A stretch of DNA of 64,000 nucleotides from Pomphorhynchus laevis (taxonomy: Eukaryota; Acanthocephala; Palaeacanthocephala; Echinorhynchida; Pomphorhynchidae): assembly GCA_012934845.2 (NCBI GenBank), contig WNNJ02000556.1, positions 1-64,000 of the forward strand, read 5' to 3'. The notes under the pieces were generated by a model. It did no database searches. It saw nothing but the letters and a program-made list of their open reading frames with translations, and had not been told where the DNA came from. The translations under genes and the position numbers were made by a program. Of the stretch, positions 1-11,800 are shown piece after piece. Position 1 is the stretch's first letter, and each line of letters opens with the position of its first letter.

Positions 1-179
1 TAATGAGCATATTATATTGAGCATGATCGTTCTTTAAATAACAATTAATAATTGAAGATATTGTAGCTCGTTAAAAACAATATTGTAATGCTGTATTCAA
101 CAAAGCAATGTTGGTGATACTATCGATAGATCAAATGTTTACTTGTTGTATAAATGATACTAGCGTTTAATAATTTTAT

Positions 180-723
180 AGTTTCTTTAAAGGCTTAAAG
201 CTTAAACACTGTAATTCTACTTTATAGAATGGTAGAATGCTACTTAACTGCAGTTCTACTTGATGTGAAGATGTAGTGGAACTGACAATTAGTAATAAAT
301 TTATGCTGATCTGGAAGAATTTTACTGTAGTAATCCACAATTAGTAATAAATTTATGCTGATCTGGAAGAATTTTACTGATGTAACTTAAATTATCAAAT
401 ATTTAAATTGTAGATGTAGGATAATATTATGGTTTCATCAAAGGCTCAAACACTGTATTTCTAATTTCTACTTTATAGAATGGTAGAATGCTACTTCACT
501 GCAATTCTACTTGATGTGAAGATGTAGTGGAACTGACAATTAGTAATAAATTTATGCTGATCTGGAAGAATTTTACTGTAGTAATCCACAATTAGTAATA
601 AATTTATGCTGATCAGGAAGAATTTTACTGATGTAACTTAAATTATTAAATATTTAAATTGTAGATATAGGATAATATTATGGTTTCTTCGAAGGCTTAA
701 ACACTGTATTTCTACTTTGTAGA
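180..723. repeat. 251-bp tandem repeat with nested 52-bp duplication
   Basis: The string ggtttc followed by an aaggct..aaacactg block recurs at 180, 431 and 682, an exact 251-bp period, giving two full units and a short third. Inside each unit the segment caattagtaataaattt, with the following ctggaagaattttactg, occurs twice about 52 bp apart. The two full units differ at only a handful of sites, so the duplication looks fairly recent. There is no coding potential. It may be a small satellite or a local duplication. Confidence 0.85.
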
Positions 724-1930
724 ATATTTTAAATATTTCAAATATCTTTGTGATCCTTGTAATTTATTATTGCCTATATGTTTTTTTTCTATAGTCAAAC
801 TAATAGTTGGGATATATACTTAGCCCTTGTAAATTTAACTAAAATGTAAAATCTTCATCGATTTAAAGTTTTTTAGAAATAGACCGTTTAAATATCTTTT
901 CTAAAATTTGAGATGTCAGAAAGTTATTAAATATTAAATATTGTAATAACAATATTTAATATTAAATATTGTAATATCAGCAACACTTAAATATTGTAAC
1001 TGATATTGTATCAGTTACATATAGAAGCTGTCTGATTTTAATTCTCACATATCTCGTTCTCTGATATGTGAAACATCAATCAAACGATTGAAGTTTTATC
1101 GTCGATGAATTTGGTATATTTTTAACCAAATACTAATTCTCATTATTTGTTAATGCGACAAATCAGTTGAAATTGCTCTCGATATTTTGATTTTTATAAC
1201 AACATATTCAGTTGGTCAAATGCTGACATTAAATCTCTTGTAGAAATACTGACTCATATCATCAACAATTAAATATTGGTGAGATCACACGTTGACAAAA
1301 TAAACTGATTCGTTCTTGACAGGTGTTTGTGAAAATCATTTTGTGCGTCATTGTTAGTTTAGATAATTGATGACGCTTTGTCATCTGGCCTTCACTTAAA
1401 CTTTTAATATTGATTTTGTTGATTATCTCAATTATATTGATGATCTGATAGAATGTTTGATTCTACTAGATCGATGGAATTATGTTTTTACCTTTCCTAG
1501 AATGTTCTTGATCATTTGACAGCAATATATTAAGATCAAACGTTCATCGTTGGCCCACAGAGTTCAATAAGATATTCTTTGGAGTAGTGCCAACAATTAT
1601 AGTTTTAGCATTTACATATTTGTGACTTTTAACTAAAATCTATAAAAATTTACATTTTAATAATAAGTCGAGTCATATAACTTGGATTTATAATTTCTTT
1701 GATTTTAGTTATCATATTTAAACTTCGCCCTAACTATTACTATAGGGAAAGTCAATTATAAGCATCCTGTATTATATATACAGCATGTTGTTGTGATAAA
1801 ATCCAATTGCGTATTTTAAAATGATCAATAAATATCAGTGTTCAAATTTATTTATGATACAAATTTTAATAAAATGAATTTACAAATTGAAATACAATCA
1901 AAAAACAGGAAGGTGATTGTCGTGTGCTGC
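724..1930. other. AT-rich stretch, nothing recognised
   Basis: No open frame of note and no repeat shared with other parts of the window. A short self-complementary run of aatatt-type sequence near 930-980 is low complexity. Confidence 0.5.
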
Positions 1931-2590
1931 CTCGGCATGCACGCAACATTTCATCATTGAACGGCAACCTCAGGCTCTGTATCAAAAACCTGACCGTTTG
2001 GGGCTCTGTGTAGTTCGGACTAATCGTGTGCCTAGGTTTCGGAGAAATTTTTTAGTATCCTGACTGAACAAGCCCAATGTGTCAATACAAATGGGCGCAA
2101 AATAAAAATCGCGTTGGTCGAGGCTGCTGTATTTAGCTTGTTTGGCCTGTTCGACGTTGTTAGCGACTAATCCACAACAAATTGACGACGATGGCCATGT
2201 GGCTAGTGAAGTCGCACACGAACAGTTTGCCATCTTGCCTGGGGACCAACTTAGTGCCTTCGTGCGTCTTTCCATCGGATCGGGACAGACATTTTAGCTC
2301 GAAAAGGGACGGAAACCCAGCAGCCAGAGCCATGCGGATAATGCAGTTTACGCTGGTATGTCTGCTGAAGCGGGTCTTTAATTTATAGCAATCCAGTCCG
2401 TATATATCCGATTCATCGGTAATTTATCCGAATGCGCATTTGAAACATGTCAACGTCTCAATACCGAGGCGGAGACTGATTGCGAGGTTCAGAGATTCAT
2501 CAACTAGCCGTGTGCCGTCAGAGATGATTGGCATTACATGGATTAAAGCACCAGCTTCGTTCGATGCAGCTCCATTTTATCTTTCTCTGT
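1930..2590 (-). mobile_element. LINE 3' fragment: Cys/His knuckle plus restriction-like endonuclease (family B)
   Basis: Read on the minus strand, three frames carry in order a NLAISLRLGIETL-type segment, a Cys-x2-Cys...Cys knuckle, an SRH, a RMALAAGFPSLFEL segment, DGKTHEGTKLVP and then FVCDFT. This is the order seen at the C terminus of non-LTR retrotransposons that use a PD-(D/E)XK restriction-like endonuclease: knuckle, RH, then a PD...D pair. Here the first acidic position reads HE. It continues as FAPICIDTLGLFS..LGTRLVRTT, the usual tail of this family. Several stops and frame changes show it is dead. Only the 3' end remains, as expected for a 5'-truncated LINE copy. It is more GC-rich than its surroundings. 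Confidence 0.7.
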
Positions 2591-2724
2591 ATTGTTGGTT
2601 GCGTGCAGCGTCAAGCAGTATTGCTAAGATAGCCTCACAAAACGTGCGAGTCGATCATTTTTGGGATGTAAGATCCGAAGGAATCGAACCGCCTATCGTA
2701 CTGCTGTTTGTTTATAGGTAAGAT

Positions 2725-3610
2725 TAAAACAACGTGCATTTTCATCAAAACTTTCAATTGTAAGAATGACTGTACAATTAAATTAACAAAAAAGAGCAAA
2801 TTTTAAATCGCTTTAATTGTTTTTACTCTTTTAAATGATTAAAATATGATACTGTAGTGATTCCGTGAAATGAATTCCGTAAAAATGTACATTTAAGAAT
2901 GTACATTTTTGAGTAAATTTAAAAGTTACCTTTGAGAAAATTAAAAAGTATTGATACCTTCGAGAAAATTTAAAATTACCGCTACCTCTCAGAAAATAGC
3001 AGCTACACTTTGTTTATAAAACTTTGCAATTTCGTTCAAATTACTTATTATGTTTGAGAGCAGAATTTTTCGTAGGTTAGAGCTTTTTTCCGAGAGGACT
3101 TGCTTTTTTTCTTAGATAGTTTGCTTTTCTTGTTGTAACGATATCACAGTATTGAGATTGTCATTTAATGTTAGATGTAAATATATAGTTTAATTTAGTC
3201 TCAGACTCATTTTAAAAGTCATATATTTTAAGAAATATACCTAAATGTATCTAAAGCAATACTCTACATTTTGACTTTTTTTGACATAAAATTGTAGGTA
3301 TTTTTGATCTTGTCAACTACTAGATTCAATTGTTTTTGATTTATAGAAAAATCGTTATTAATGATTTTAGCTAATGAAATATCCGTAGCTTAGACATTTG
3401 AGTTGGTGTTTTAGATGTATTTAAAACTCTAAATCACAACTGGAATTTTATTTAATTGAGTATTTAATAAAACGTTTTCACAATTATATTGTGAACATGA
3501 GCATTTTTTTAACTCAAATTTAACACAATCATTAAAATTATATGTATAAATAAAATAAACGCTTAATTAGGTGTACCGTAATTATATATATAAGATATTT
3601 AATATTTATT
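2725..3610. other. AT-rich stretch, nothing recognised
   Basis: No coding signal. Short near-repeats of gagaaaatttaaaa and ttacc near 2,930-2,995 are too irregular to call a tandem repeat. Confidence 0.5.
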
Positions 3611-3616
3611 AAGATA

Positions 3617-3830
3617 CAGACGCGAAAGAATGACGAATGCCGTTTCGTCATCACAATGACTCATCAGTGCCAGATCCCTCCCAGTAGTGGGATTTTCTAG
3701 TACATCATTCACATTGATTCATTCATTGATTGCCGTCTGCCAGTCCTCCTCTGCATATAGTAGTGGGAGGGATCTGGCACTGATGAGTCATTGTGATGAC
3801 GAAACGGCATTCGTCATTCTTTCGCGTCTG
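3617..3830. repeat. 67-bp perfect inverted repeat around an 80-bp spacer
   Basis: Arms 3,617-3,683 and 3,764-3,830 are exact reverse complements over 67 bases. The right arm holds the CTGATGA and GAAAC parts of a hammerhead ribozyme; the spacer supplies the cleavage-site strand. Only the plus strand can form the whole ribozyme, because the minus-strand spacer lacks that partner. It may be two ribozyme-repeat monomers joined head to head. Confidence 0.95.
3731..3809 (+). ncRNA. Type III hammerhead ribozyme
   Basis: All conserved parts of a hammerhead occur in the right order for a type III (stem III open) ribozyme. Stem III is TGCCGT (3,731-3,736) with ACGGCA (3,804-3,809). The cleavage nucleotide is C3737 in GTC. 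Stem I is TGCCAG (3,738-3,743) with CTGGCA (3,774-3,779), continued after an asymmetric bulge by CCTCC/GGAGG. The core CTGATGA is at 3,780-3,786. Stem II is GTCAT/ATGAC with loop TGTG (3,787-3,800), followed by GAAA at 3,801-3,804. There are no mismatches in the three stems next to the core. The stem I bulge and stem II loop are placed where natural hammerheads make their tertiary contact. Predicted cleavage follows position 3,737. Activity is inferred from structure only. Confidence 0.9.
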
Positions 3831-3905
3831 GCTTACATGTTTTACAAGAAATTCACGCGGAATGGTCTCACTCTCCTTTTATTAAGATAAACTATATATA
3901 AGATA

Positions 3906-4096
3906 ATATATAAAAATATTTAAAATAAGACTATATTACACTATTCAATGAATTTTATGCTTTTAAAGAAATGGCTACTTTGAAACCAATGTCTAAGATA
4001 TTTAATATATAAAAGTATTTAAAATAAGACTATATTACACTATTCAATGAATTTTATGCTTTTAAAGAAATGGCTACTTCAAAACCAATGTCTAAG
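3906..4096. repeat. 99-bp tandem duplication
   Basis: The segment containing ataagactatattacac and caatgaattttatgc occurs twice, 99 bp apart, with only a few differences (tttgaaacc against ttcaaaacc). It lies directly after the hammerhead-bearing palindrome. Non-coding. Confidence 0.85.
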
Positions 4097-4099
4097 TTG

Positions 4100-7000
4100 A
4101 CACGACACATACAATCGACCAGACCCATATTGTATGCTTTTATGCTTTTAATGTCAATATAATAAATTCTGTAAAATATTAAAATATTCTTAACGAATTA
4201 GGTCTGGTATTATATATTTAGTAATATATTGTAAAATAGCTATTTATTAGCCATTAAATCGAATAATCATAGTATTTTATATTCTAATTAAAATTTTAAT
4301 ACGGTGATATAGTAAAGCTGTTTATAATCTATTAAATGCTGAGATGTCATCAAACCATAAATTAGCATCTAATAAATATTTATAAGATGCAAAATCAAGC
4401 ATATATGACATATAATTTTTTATATCATTTTAACGATAAACCATATATCATAAAATAATTAACGTGATTATTTATAACAAATATTAGCTACTTTTACGAA
4501 ATAGATCGAATTTATTTGAATTACAGTGAATTTAAATTATAAAGTACGAAATATCGTGTTATGTATTGTTTTATCATACCTGCTTGAATTTGTAAAATAG
4601 CCAAAGAGTATCTTTTTTGGAGTTCGATTTTACAATCAAGGGCTATGGTTTTCTTTGTCGCTACTTTATGTTGCTTACAATCTTAACCGAAAAAAATATT
4701 TATACGAGAAAGCACGACATATCTGTCCGGATGTAGTCATTGATCTCAGTTACACACATCTAGCGTAAAGGCCTCTATATCTCATTTTTATCTCCCCATT
4801 GAAATATGCTCCTTACTGCTATTGAGAATGTTTCCTTCAATGCGTGTCTGACGGAAACGAGCAATGTCTACATCAACAATAATAATAAGGCTGACCAATA
4901 TCGCTTCAGTCTTCATCAATAACATAGCAACTTTTAATGTAAAAGTTGTAGCAGCCATCAATACCATGGCTGTCTAGCCGTTCGGTCGAAGTTTTTTTGC
5001 TATTTTAAGGAGATTTTGTGTTTTTTTCTATAAGAAAAGAATACGAGTAGACGTAAGTCTTACGTAATATCGCATCCATTCGCTCAGTATTACAGTGGAA
5101 GTCCACATCATTTATGTCTAGACATTTCAGTAAATAAATGCATTTGCTGAAACACGAGAACAAATGTAAAATTCAAAAAATCTATACAACGATGGTCATT
5201 CGTCTCCATTTTTGCTATGAAAAGATTAGGTTTTCATGGTGTATCGGTCACATTTTTATCTCAACAGTCTTGCTCCACTATTTTGGTTAAATCGCATAAA
5301 TTTCCTGGTCATTCTTCAAGTTTTTGATCACATTGGGACTTGAATGATGAATCCTTTAGAAATAAATCACTTAACTGCATAATCAGTTATCTGTTTAAAT
5401 CCCTACTCTTTTAAAATTCTTTAATTTTTGAAATATACATGCACACTATGTACAACTTCATTCGAACGTAATGTAATGAACTATCAGTGAAGTTCTCTTA
5501 GCGAGCAGGAAATTCTTTAATACGCATATTCAACAGACGATATACGCACATTACATATATTCTTCTTATACAAGCTGGATTGTAAGTGCAAACTTATCAC
5601 ACGCTTTAATTAGAATAGCACATTTGATTAATGATGATATAACACATTAGATGTTCAATTTGAACAGCGGTTTTTCTACTTTAAAAGTTTGTTGAACAGT
5701 AGTTAAATTGTTTGCAAACTTATAAACAAAAAAGAGAACTTTACTACAAACTTTATAATTTTACTACATAAAGTTATATGCTTACACTTTATAGATAAAA
5801 GTAGCAATTAAGATATAAAGGATTACCACAATTAAGTTTGAACTTCAAGAAAAAAATAGTTAACTGCTTTATTAATTAACAGTTATTTAAACGTAAAATG
5901 TTCAATGCAACTTTTGAAATTATGTTGATGCGAAGAAATGCTTGATTAATTGTCCATTGTAAAATGGACATCACATTTTCAAAGTCAAACAATACATTAG
6001 TAGCTATATTTTTGGGACTTATGAAAGATCGCTGGTGTATCCATGTAACATAAAAAATTCATTAAAAGTCGCATTTAATAAAATAAAAAATTAATTTCAA
6101 GAGAAAATCGCTTAGCAAATGCATGTTATTTTATAGAACATGTATTTTATATAAATAAAATAAATAAATTCACAGGAATGAACAAGTGAGAAAGATGGTT
6201 TTAATCCAAAAATACGGCAATATTTCTACAGCACCTGCCATCATCTACTGAAAATTACAAATGCATTTCGTTCCTGTAAATTTAAAAATTTTAGAGAAGA
6301 TAAAAATTGATATTTTTTATCCAAATAAAATACATTTTTAATAAATTTAAGTAAATATTTAATATATTTTATAATCTTTAACGAATGAGTATTTAAATAT
6401 TAAATCACTATCATATTTACACAAAAATATAATTTAAAAATAATAAAATTATATTTAATTTAATTTAATATAATATAATATATTTAAATTACATTAAATA
6501 TAATTTAAAAATCTAGAAATCAGTACAATTCTGATAAATAACGGAAATAGCTGAAATCTCTAGTTACTTGACGTAATTATTTATAAAATTCGTGTAATAT
6601 TTTTGTCCTATATTTTATAAGTCAGACTGGTATTCCTTTACCAAATCAACATTAATAACTTAGTGATAAAAGATAACTTGTAGTGCAAATAAATTAAAAT
6701 TGTTTAACTAAAATATTGAATTGTTAATCAAACAAAAATATTTATAATACATAAATATTTTGCATACAATTTAGACATAATCTCTTCAACTGATTTTAGT
6801 TGTGGAAGTTTGTAGTAATTTTAATCCAAATAAGATATTTATATCTCATTAACAGTGTTGACAGGAAAAGCGTTTTTAGTAAGGTCTTATAATTCTGACT
6901 TTAAATACTTAACTTCCAAAACTGACAAATTTTAATATTTTATTTTAATTATTTTTATCTAATGATAGTGAACGATAACAACGTTACTCCTTTCAAACCA

Positions 7001-7240
7001 ATCCGTCCAAATTTCTATTTTTATATACTGTTGGAGATTATTCCAGAGAAGAGGAGCGGCAATAAAAGGGCAACGACGCCACATTTTGAGAAAATCAGAT
7101 CAGATAAATGAATCTACCTATGCTATACTATATATAAATATAAAAGATAAAAGAATTTGAACTTTCTTGACTGTTAAATTAACTACTTACATTTGAGAGA
7201 TTAATATACACAAGCATTAATACGATCAGAGCAAAGAAGA
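4100..7240. other. Long AT-rich non-coding stretch
   Basis: No host gene, tRNA or intact mobile element recognised over 3.1 kb. Near 6,218-6,252 the string atatttctacagcacctgcc with tcatctactg is a weak match to the hammerhead-like terminus of the second PLE family seen at 51.1 kb. The end near 7,060-7,085 is slightly richer in G+C and may be the start of the LINE that follows. Confidence 0.5.
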
Positions 7241-7296
7241 GCTAAGAAGACCAAAGAGCCAAGAAGTGAGCCAACCAAAAGAACCAAAGACGGTAA

Positions 7297-8507
7297 ATGC
7301 CGAAAAATTCTTCTGGGAGATGTTGCTTTTGTAATGGTTTTGCTGCTGTTTGTAAGGCCTGCGTCTGTGCCAGATCTGGTAAAGCTTGCATTTCATGTTG
7401 GGCGCAAAATTGTTCGAATAAGCCTATTACTTCGCCAAGTGTTAATGCTGCTGAGTTATGCACATCTTCTATTGTTCTTACAAACGACAATTCTCATAAT
7501 GCAATTGAAATAGAAAATAGCCCTAATTCGTCCTTTTTACATGATTCCGTGCAACTGGAAATGAAATGTACGTATAAGGCATGTTCCAACTACAGTGTAA
7601 TTAGCGTACCTCGCAGATTAAGTCGAGAGTACTTATCACAAGACTTCCACTGTGGTTTCTGCCCAGCAATCTGATGCCAAGGAATTGTATCAGCTAAAAG
7701 CAGTGATCACTTCTTTTAGAAAAGAAATTTCTAGTTTAAACAAGAGAGTTTGTGATGATCTCGGTACTGGTGCTGCTTCTTCGCAAAATTAGTCAATTCT
7801 CAGTAGTTCGGTATCTAACATAAGCGTATGGAACGACAAGGGAAAGTTAAATTCATTAATTAAAAAAATCGATAAATAAAACAACCATCAATCAAGTTGT
7901 GATGCGGCAGGTCGCTAAAGCTTATGCAACCGTAGGTGAGGCTTCTAAAGGAGATCTAACTTCAATCGATATTAGAAATGCCTTAAGAAAAGATGCACAA
8001 AGGCAGCATAACTTGATAGTTGTGAATCTATCGGATTCAGGTAACGATAGAGATAGTATCTGCTCCATTTTAAAAGCCATAAACATCCCGATCCCTCAAA
8101 AACTAGCGATTCGTCGTCTTCCTCAGAATCAATTAAGTTCGCCAGCGTGGTTAAAAGTGACTTCCACTCCCAATTTTGTGAAGTTTGTTCTGAAAGCTGC
8201 TCCAAAACTTAGGCATATACAATCTTTCAGTAGAGTTTTCCTGCGTTCAGATATTGGTCCTTCTGAGCGCGTTCTTCAAACTAAGCTTCGAGATGAGTGT
8301 CGTTCCCGTCGTATTAATGATCCGCTGCGAATTCATATAGTTCGTGGAGGCAGAATTATCTCTTTTAGGAAAAAAGAAGTTGTTAAGCCTTTAGTAAACT
8401 CTTTAGTTGATCAAATTTCATCCTCGTCAGTCGCGGCATGTTCTTCTGAATTAGTACCTAACAGTGGACCTTCGCCCTTGTGCGAAAACGTGAGCTCAAC
8501 TTTGTGA
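7297..8507 (+). pseudogene. LINE ORF1: Cys-rich nucleic-acid-binding protein, broken
   Basis: The first frame (7,297-7,674) opens with a dense Cys cluster, CCFCNGF..CKACVCA..CISCW..NC, likely zinc-binding and of the kind found at the start of first ORFs in Jockey/CR1-like LINEs. After a frame change, a second frame (7,899-8,507, 202 residues) has RKDAQRQHNLIVVNLSD, then IRRLPQ and FVKFVLKAAPKLR. This resembles the basic, RRM-like half of such ORF1 proteins, which coat LINE RNA. The assignment rests on position and composition more than on a signature motif. Confidence 0.6.
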
Positions 8508-8559
8508 CTAGGGTCCCACGATCTACTTTCATCGAGTGATCTTGACTTCCCTCAGTCTA

Positions 8560-10605
8560 ACTTAAATTCTCTCATCTTTAACGTTGAAGGCTTGAAATAC
8601 TTAAGAAACTTAGGATTCGTCGATTATTTGTCGCTTTTCGATGTTGTGTTTTTAACATAAACAATGTTCACTGAATATGTATCCATTCCGGGGTTTTATA
8701 CTTTTAATATTCCTGCAATTCTAAGGGTGCGTGATCGCCCGGTTGGCGGTGTTATGCTCGCTGTCAAGCCGCTATTTGGAAAATACAGTTGCTCCTCTTT
8801 TGAAAACTCCATTTGCATTAAAATTCCAAATGCTTGTTTCATTGCATGTTATTTTAATCCTTCTTATTCAGCTGCATATATTATCTGGGAATTGTCACAA
8901 GTTTTGAATAAATTAGAATACCCTTCACTAGTGTTTATCACAGGGGATTTCAATGCGCGTTTTACAAATCTTCTACAGGATAAGCTAAGTCAACTTATCG
9001 ATTATTTTCATTCAGTAGATCTCACATTACATTTCCCAGAGGAAAAATAGTCGTACGAATCGCATAATACAAAGAGTTGCCTCAATCTTAAACAAATGCT
9101 GATGTTTATCGTACGCAACTAGATTTGTCCTCGAAATTGGGTTTGCTGAGAAAACACAAACCCGTTACTTGTACGTTTAAGTGTAAAATGTTCGTCTCGT
9201 CCGTATCAACTTCTTTGCAGCATAGCAGATGTGTAAGAATGTCCGCTATTAATTTTACTGAAATATTTCACTCTCGTAATCTCCTTAGTTTATTAGATTT
9301 TGAAAGCAGTATGTCTTCTCTGCGTGCAACTATTCTTTCCGCGTGTAGGGTAAGATCCTCGAAACCTAGAAAGATTGTTCAACATAAACCACTTTGGTTT
9401 AAAAAGCTTCAAAATAATTTGGTTGTGTTGAATAAGCGATTTCGATTTAATTTGGTTCCCAAATCGTGTTTTGTAGATTTGCGTAGGCGATACGTTAAAT
9501 TGGTAAGATATTTCCTTTTATCTCGTATGTTGAAAGAGGAGAGTGACATCTTAAATAAGGATGAAAAATCTCCGTGGCTTCTAAGGAAAAAAGGGATTAA
9601 TTGTATTTCGACGATCTCGCTGTCTGATTGGTCCCTCCATTTTCAAAATGTTCTGCGCCACCATCTACATATCGATACTCCTGTTAGACTTCCATTGTGT
9701 TCGATTATTGGTGATGACCAAGTCGACGATCCGCTTAATTTGCCTTTCACATCTAACGAAGTAATGTGATCTCCATCTCTAATGAAAAATAATAAAGCTA
9801 CAGGGCCGGACAACTTTTGTGTCGAGCACCTAAAATATACCGTCGATTTTCTTTCAGATTATTTGTGTAAATTATTCAATGTTTTTATCTGTGGTTTCCA
9901 ATTTCTACGTCTTGGCGAGACGGATTGATAAAAATTCTCTATAAAGGTAAGGGTGATTATAAATCCTTGGATTCTTATCGGGGCATCGCAATTCTAAATC
10001 ATTCTTATAAATTTCTGACACACATGATGCTAATGCGTTTATTGCATTTTCGTTGACACCTTTTACCTGGAGAGCAGTTTAGATTTCGTCAACATCGGTC
10101 GACTCTCGATGCATTACAAATGTGAGACACGAGATCTTAAACTGTTTAGTAAGCACATTCCATTGTATGCAATTTTCATAGATTTCTAGCAGGCTTTTGA
10201 TTTGGTGAATCGTGAACTCTTGCTTAGAAAGCTTAACGAAAAGGCTTATATTAACGATCAATTCCTCAACCTTCTGCACTCTGTTCTACAACCTAATCGT
10301 CTGAAGATCTTTAATGGTCTGGAATTGTCAGATTCTTTTGTAGCAAACCGAGGTGTTCTGCAAGGCGACTCCCTTTGAGCCCGCTGCTGTTTTCTCTATT
10401 TATTCTTGATTTACCTGAATATCTTCGCGGTTCGGCTCCCGACATTAAATTTGTCCTTTATGCAGACGACCTTGTGATATTAACGCAGTCTTTGTCATCA
10501 GCTCAAGCGTCTTTGGATGCCTTATCCCGCTATTGCGTCATCCATCAACTGATTGTTAATATTAATAAATCTCAGGTTATAAAGTTCAGAAGATTGATTA
10601 TATAG
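8560..10605 (+). pseudogene. LINE ORF2: endonuclease plus reverse transcriptase, broken
   Basis: Endonuclease part: LIFNVEGLKYLRNLG, then VVFLT (the next codon, normally the catalytic Glu, is a stop), GGVMLAVK, and FITGDFNAR at about 8,940, which is the AP-endonuclease signature. Reverse transcriptase part: NNKATGPDN at about 9,790, GEQFRFRQHRSTLDAL at about 10,070, AIFIDF.QAFDLVN (catalytic Asp block), a GVLQGD motif at about 10,350, SPLLFSLFILDLP, and FVLYADDLVIL at about 10,450 with both catalytic Asps. The frame is interrupted several times by stops. Sequence ends shortly after KSQVIKF; thumb and 3' UTR are missing. Confidence 0.8.
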
Positions 10606-10611
10606 TATCTT

Positions 10612-11800
10612 ATTCTAATACAAAGTATATTATTTGCGGTATCAATAATAATACGATAATGTCGTATCAATAATACATAGTTTCAGTATTTCTGAGATGA
10701 GTTATATTGCCGGGAAAACAAAGTCCACAGTTTAATAATAACTTGTCAGTAGAATAAATCAGCTAACTGAGTCTACGTATTTTATACGATAAATTAAAAA
10801 TAAAGATAAATAATAAATAATTATATACGATTTTATACAATTTATATTTATATAACGATAAAATTAAAACTTTAAATATAAAATAAAAGTCAATTGTTAT
10901 GAATTGATTAATAAATAACAGATGATGTATAAGAATAAGGATTAGAGCTAATCAGAAAATTAGGGTGAAATAAAATTGTGATTTAACTGGGCTCAATTCC
11001 TATCAATGTAGTTTCCTATCACTGTAGTTTCCTATCACTGTAGTTTCTTATCAATGTAGCTTTAGTTCACAGACAAACAATCCGTGGCCAGAGGATTAAA
11101 CACTGGAGATTGAAAAGGTGATAAAATCAAATAAGATAACTGAATCTACGTATTTTATACGATATATAAATAAAGATAAATACTAAATAATTATATAAGA
11201 TTTTATACAATTAATATTTATATCAAGTTGAAATTCAAATTTAAATTTTAAATAAAAGTCAATTGTAATGAATTGATAATAAATAACAGACGTTGTATCA
11301 GAATAAGGATTAGATATAATCAAAAGGAACTGCTATGTTATCATGTTTCGACCCTCGACCCAACGTAGCAGTGCGGTCAAATACGCTCTAGTGACGTATT
11401 TCCTCTGATGAAGTTTGATCACTTTGTGTACCTTATTCTAATAATACAAAGTGTATTGTTTATTATCCATCTATAAAATTTTTTCCCTTAATAGTTTAAA
11501 TTTATTTCAAATATTTTGTACATTTATAATTCTCCATTATAAGAAAAAGAAAAAATCATCAATGTGATTATTTACTGTCCTTTATTCTAATACAAAGTAT
11601 ATTGTTTATTATCCATCCATAAAATTTTTTGTTTAATAGTTTAAATAAATTTTTTATATTATATATTGTAAAATTATAAATAGAAGAAAATATTCATCAA
11701 ACTTTCTTGAAAATAAGCAGAAAAATAGTCGTATCAAGAATACATAGTTTTAGTATTTCTCACATAAGGATTAGAGATCATCAGGATGAACTGCTATTTT
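10612..11800 (-). repeat. Cluster of Naiad PLE termini, minus orientation
   Basis: At least two, probably three, terminal repeats of the Naiad element lie head to tail on the minus strand. Each carries the end signature (plus strand aactgagtctacgtatttta near 10,765; a variant near 11,135), an AT-rich middle, and the structured core; the core is readable near 11,315-11,400 and partial near 11,735-11,790. Near 11,445 and 11,585 the repeats continue into the end of the RT region (ttattatccatc, the complement of gatggataataa). The left part, 10,640-10,755, extends past the usual end signature and matches 18,845-18,950 in inverted orientation. Confidence 0.75.
10999..11062. repeat. 16-bp tandem repeat, four copies
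   Basis: Units of the form cctatcaatgtagttt and cctatcactgtagttt start at 10,999, 11,015, 11,031 and 11,047, the last imperfect. They lie between two Naiad termini. Confidence 0.85.

Larger units (their letters stand above)
7240..10605 (+). mobile_element. Decayed AP-endonuclease LINE (Jockey/CR1/I-like), 3' truncated
   Basis: A two-ORF non-LTR retrotransposon on the plus strand. A Cys-rich first protein is followed by an apurinic-type endonuclease and a reverse transcriptase, described separately. G+C is higher than in the flanks. Stops and frame changes interrupt both ORFs, so it is not functional. Unusually for a LINE it is the 3' end that is missing: coding stops a short way after the YADDLVIL motif at about 10,600, where Naiad terminal sequence begins. 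No poly-A tail or target duplication could be assigned. Confidence 0.8.

Noticed and set aside
2650-2700. Possible tRNA T-arm (ggaatcgaaccgcc)
   Set aside because: No matching D-arm, anticodon arm or acceptor stem; it lies next to LINE coding sequence.
3617-3683. Second hammerhead on the minus strand of the palindrome
   Set aside because: The minus-strand spacer lacks the GCCGTCTGCCAG strand needed for stems III and I.
3687-3890. 67-residue frame across the ribozyme palindrome
   Set aside because: Overlaps a structured RNA repeat and has no protein-family signature.
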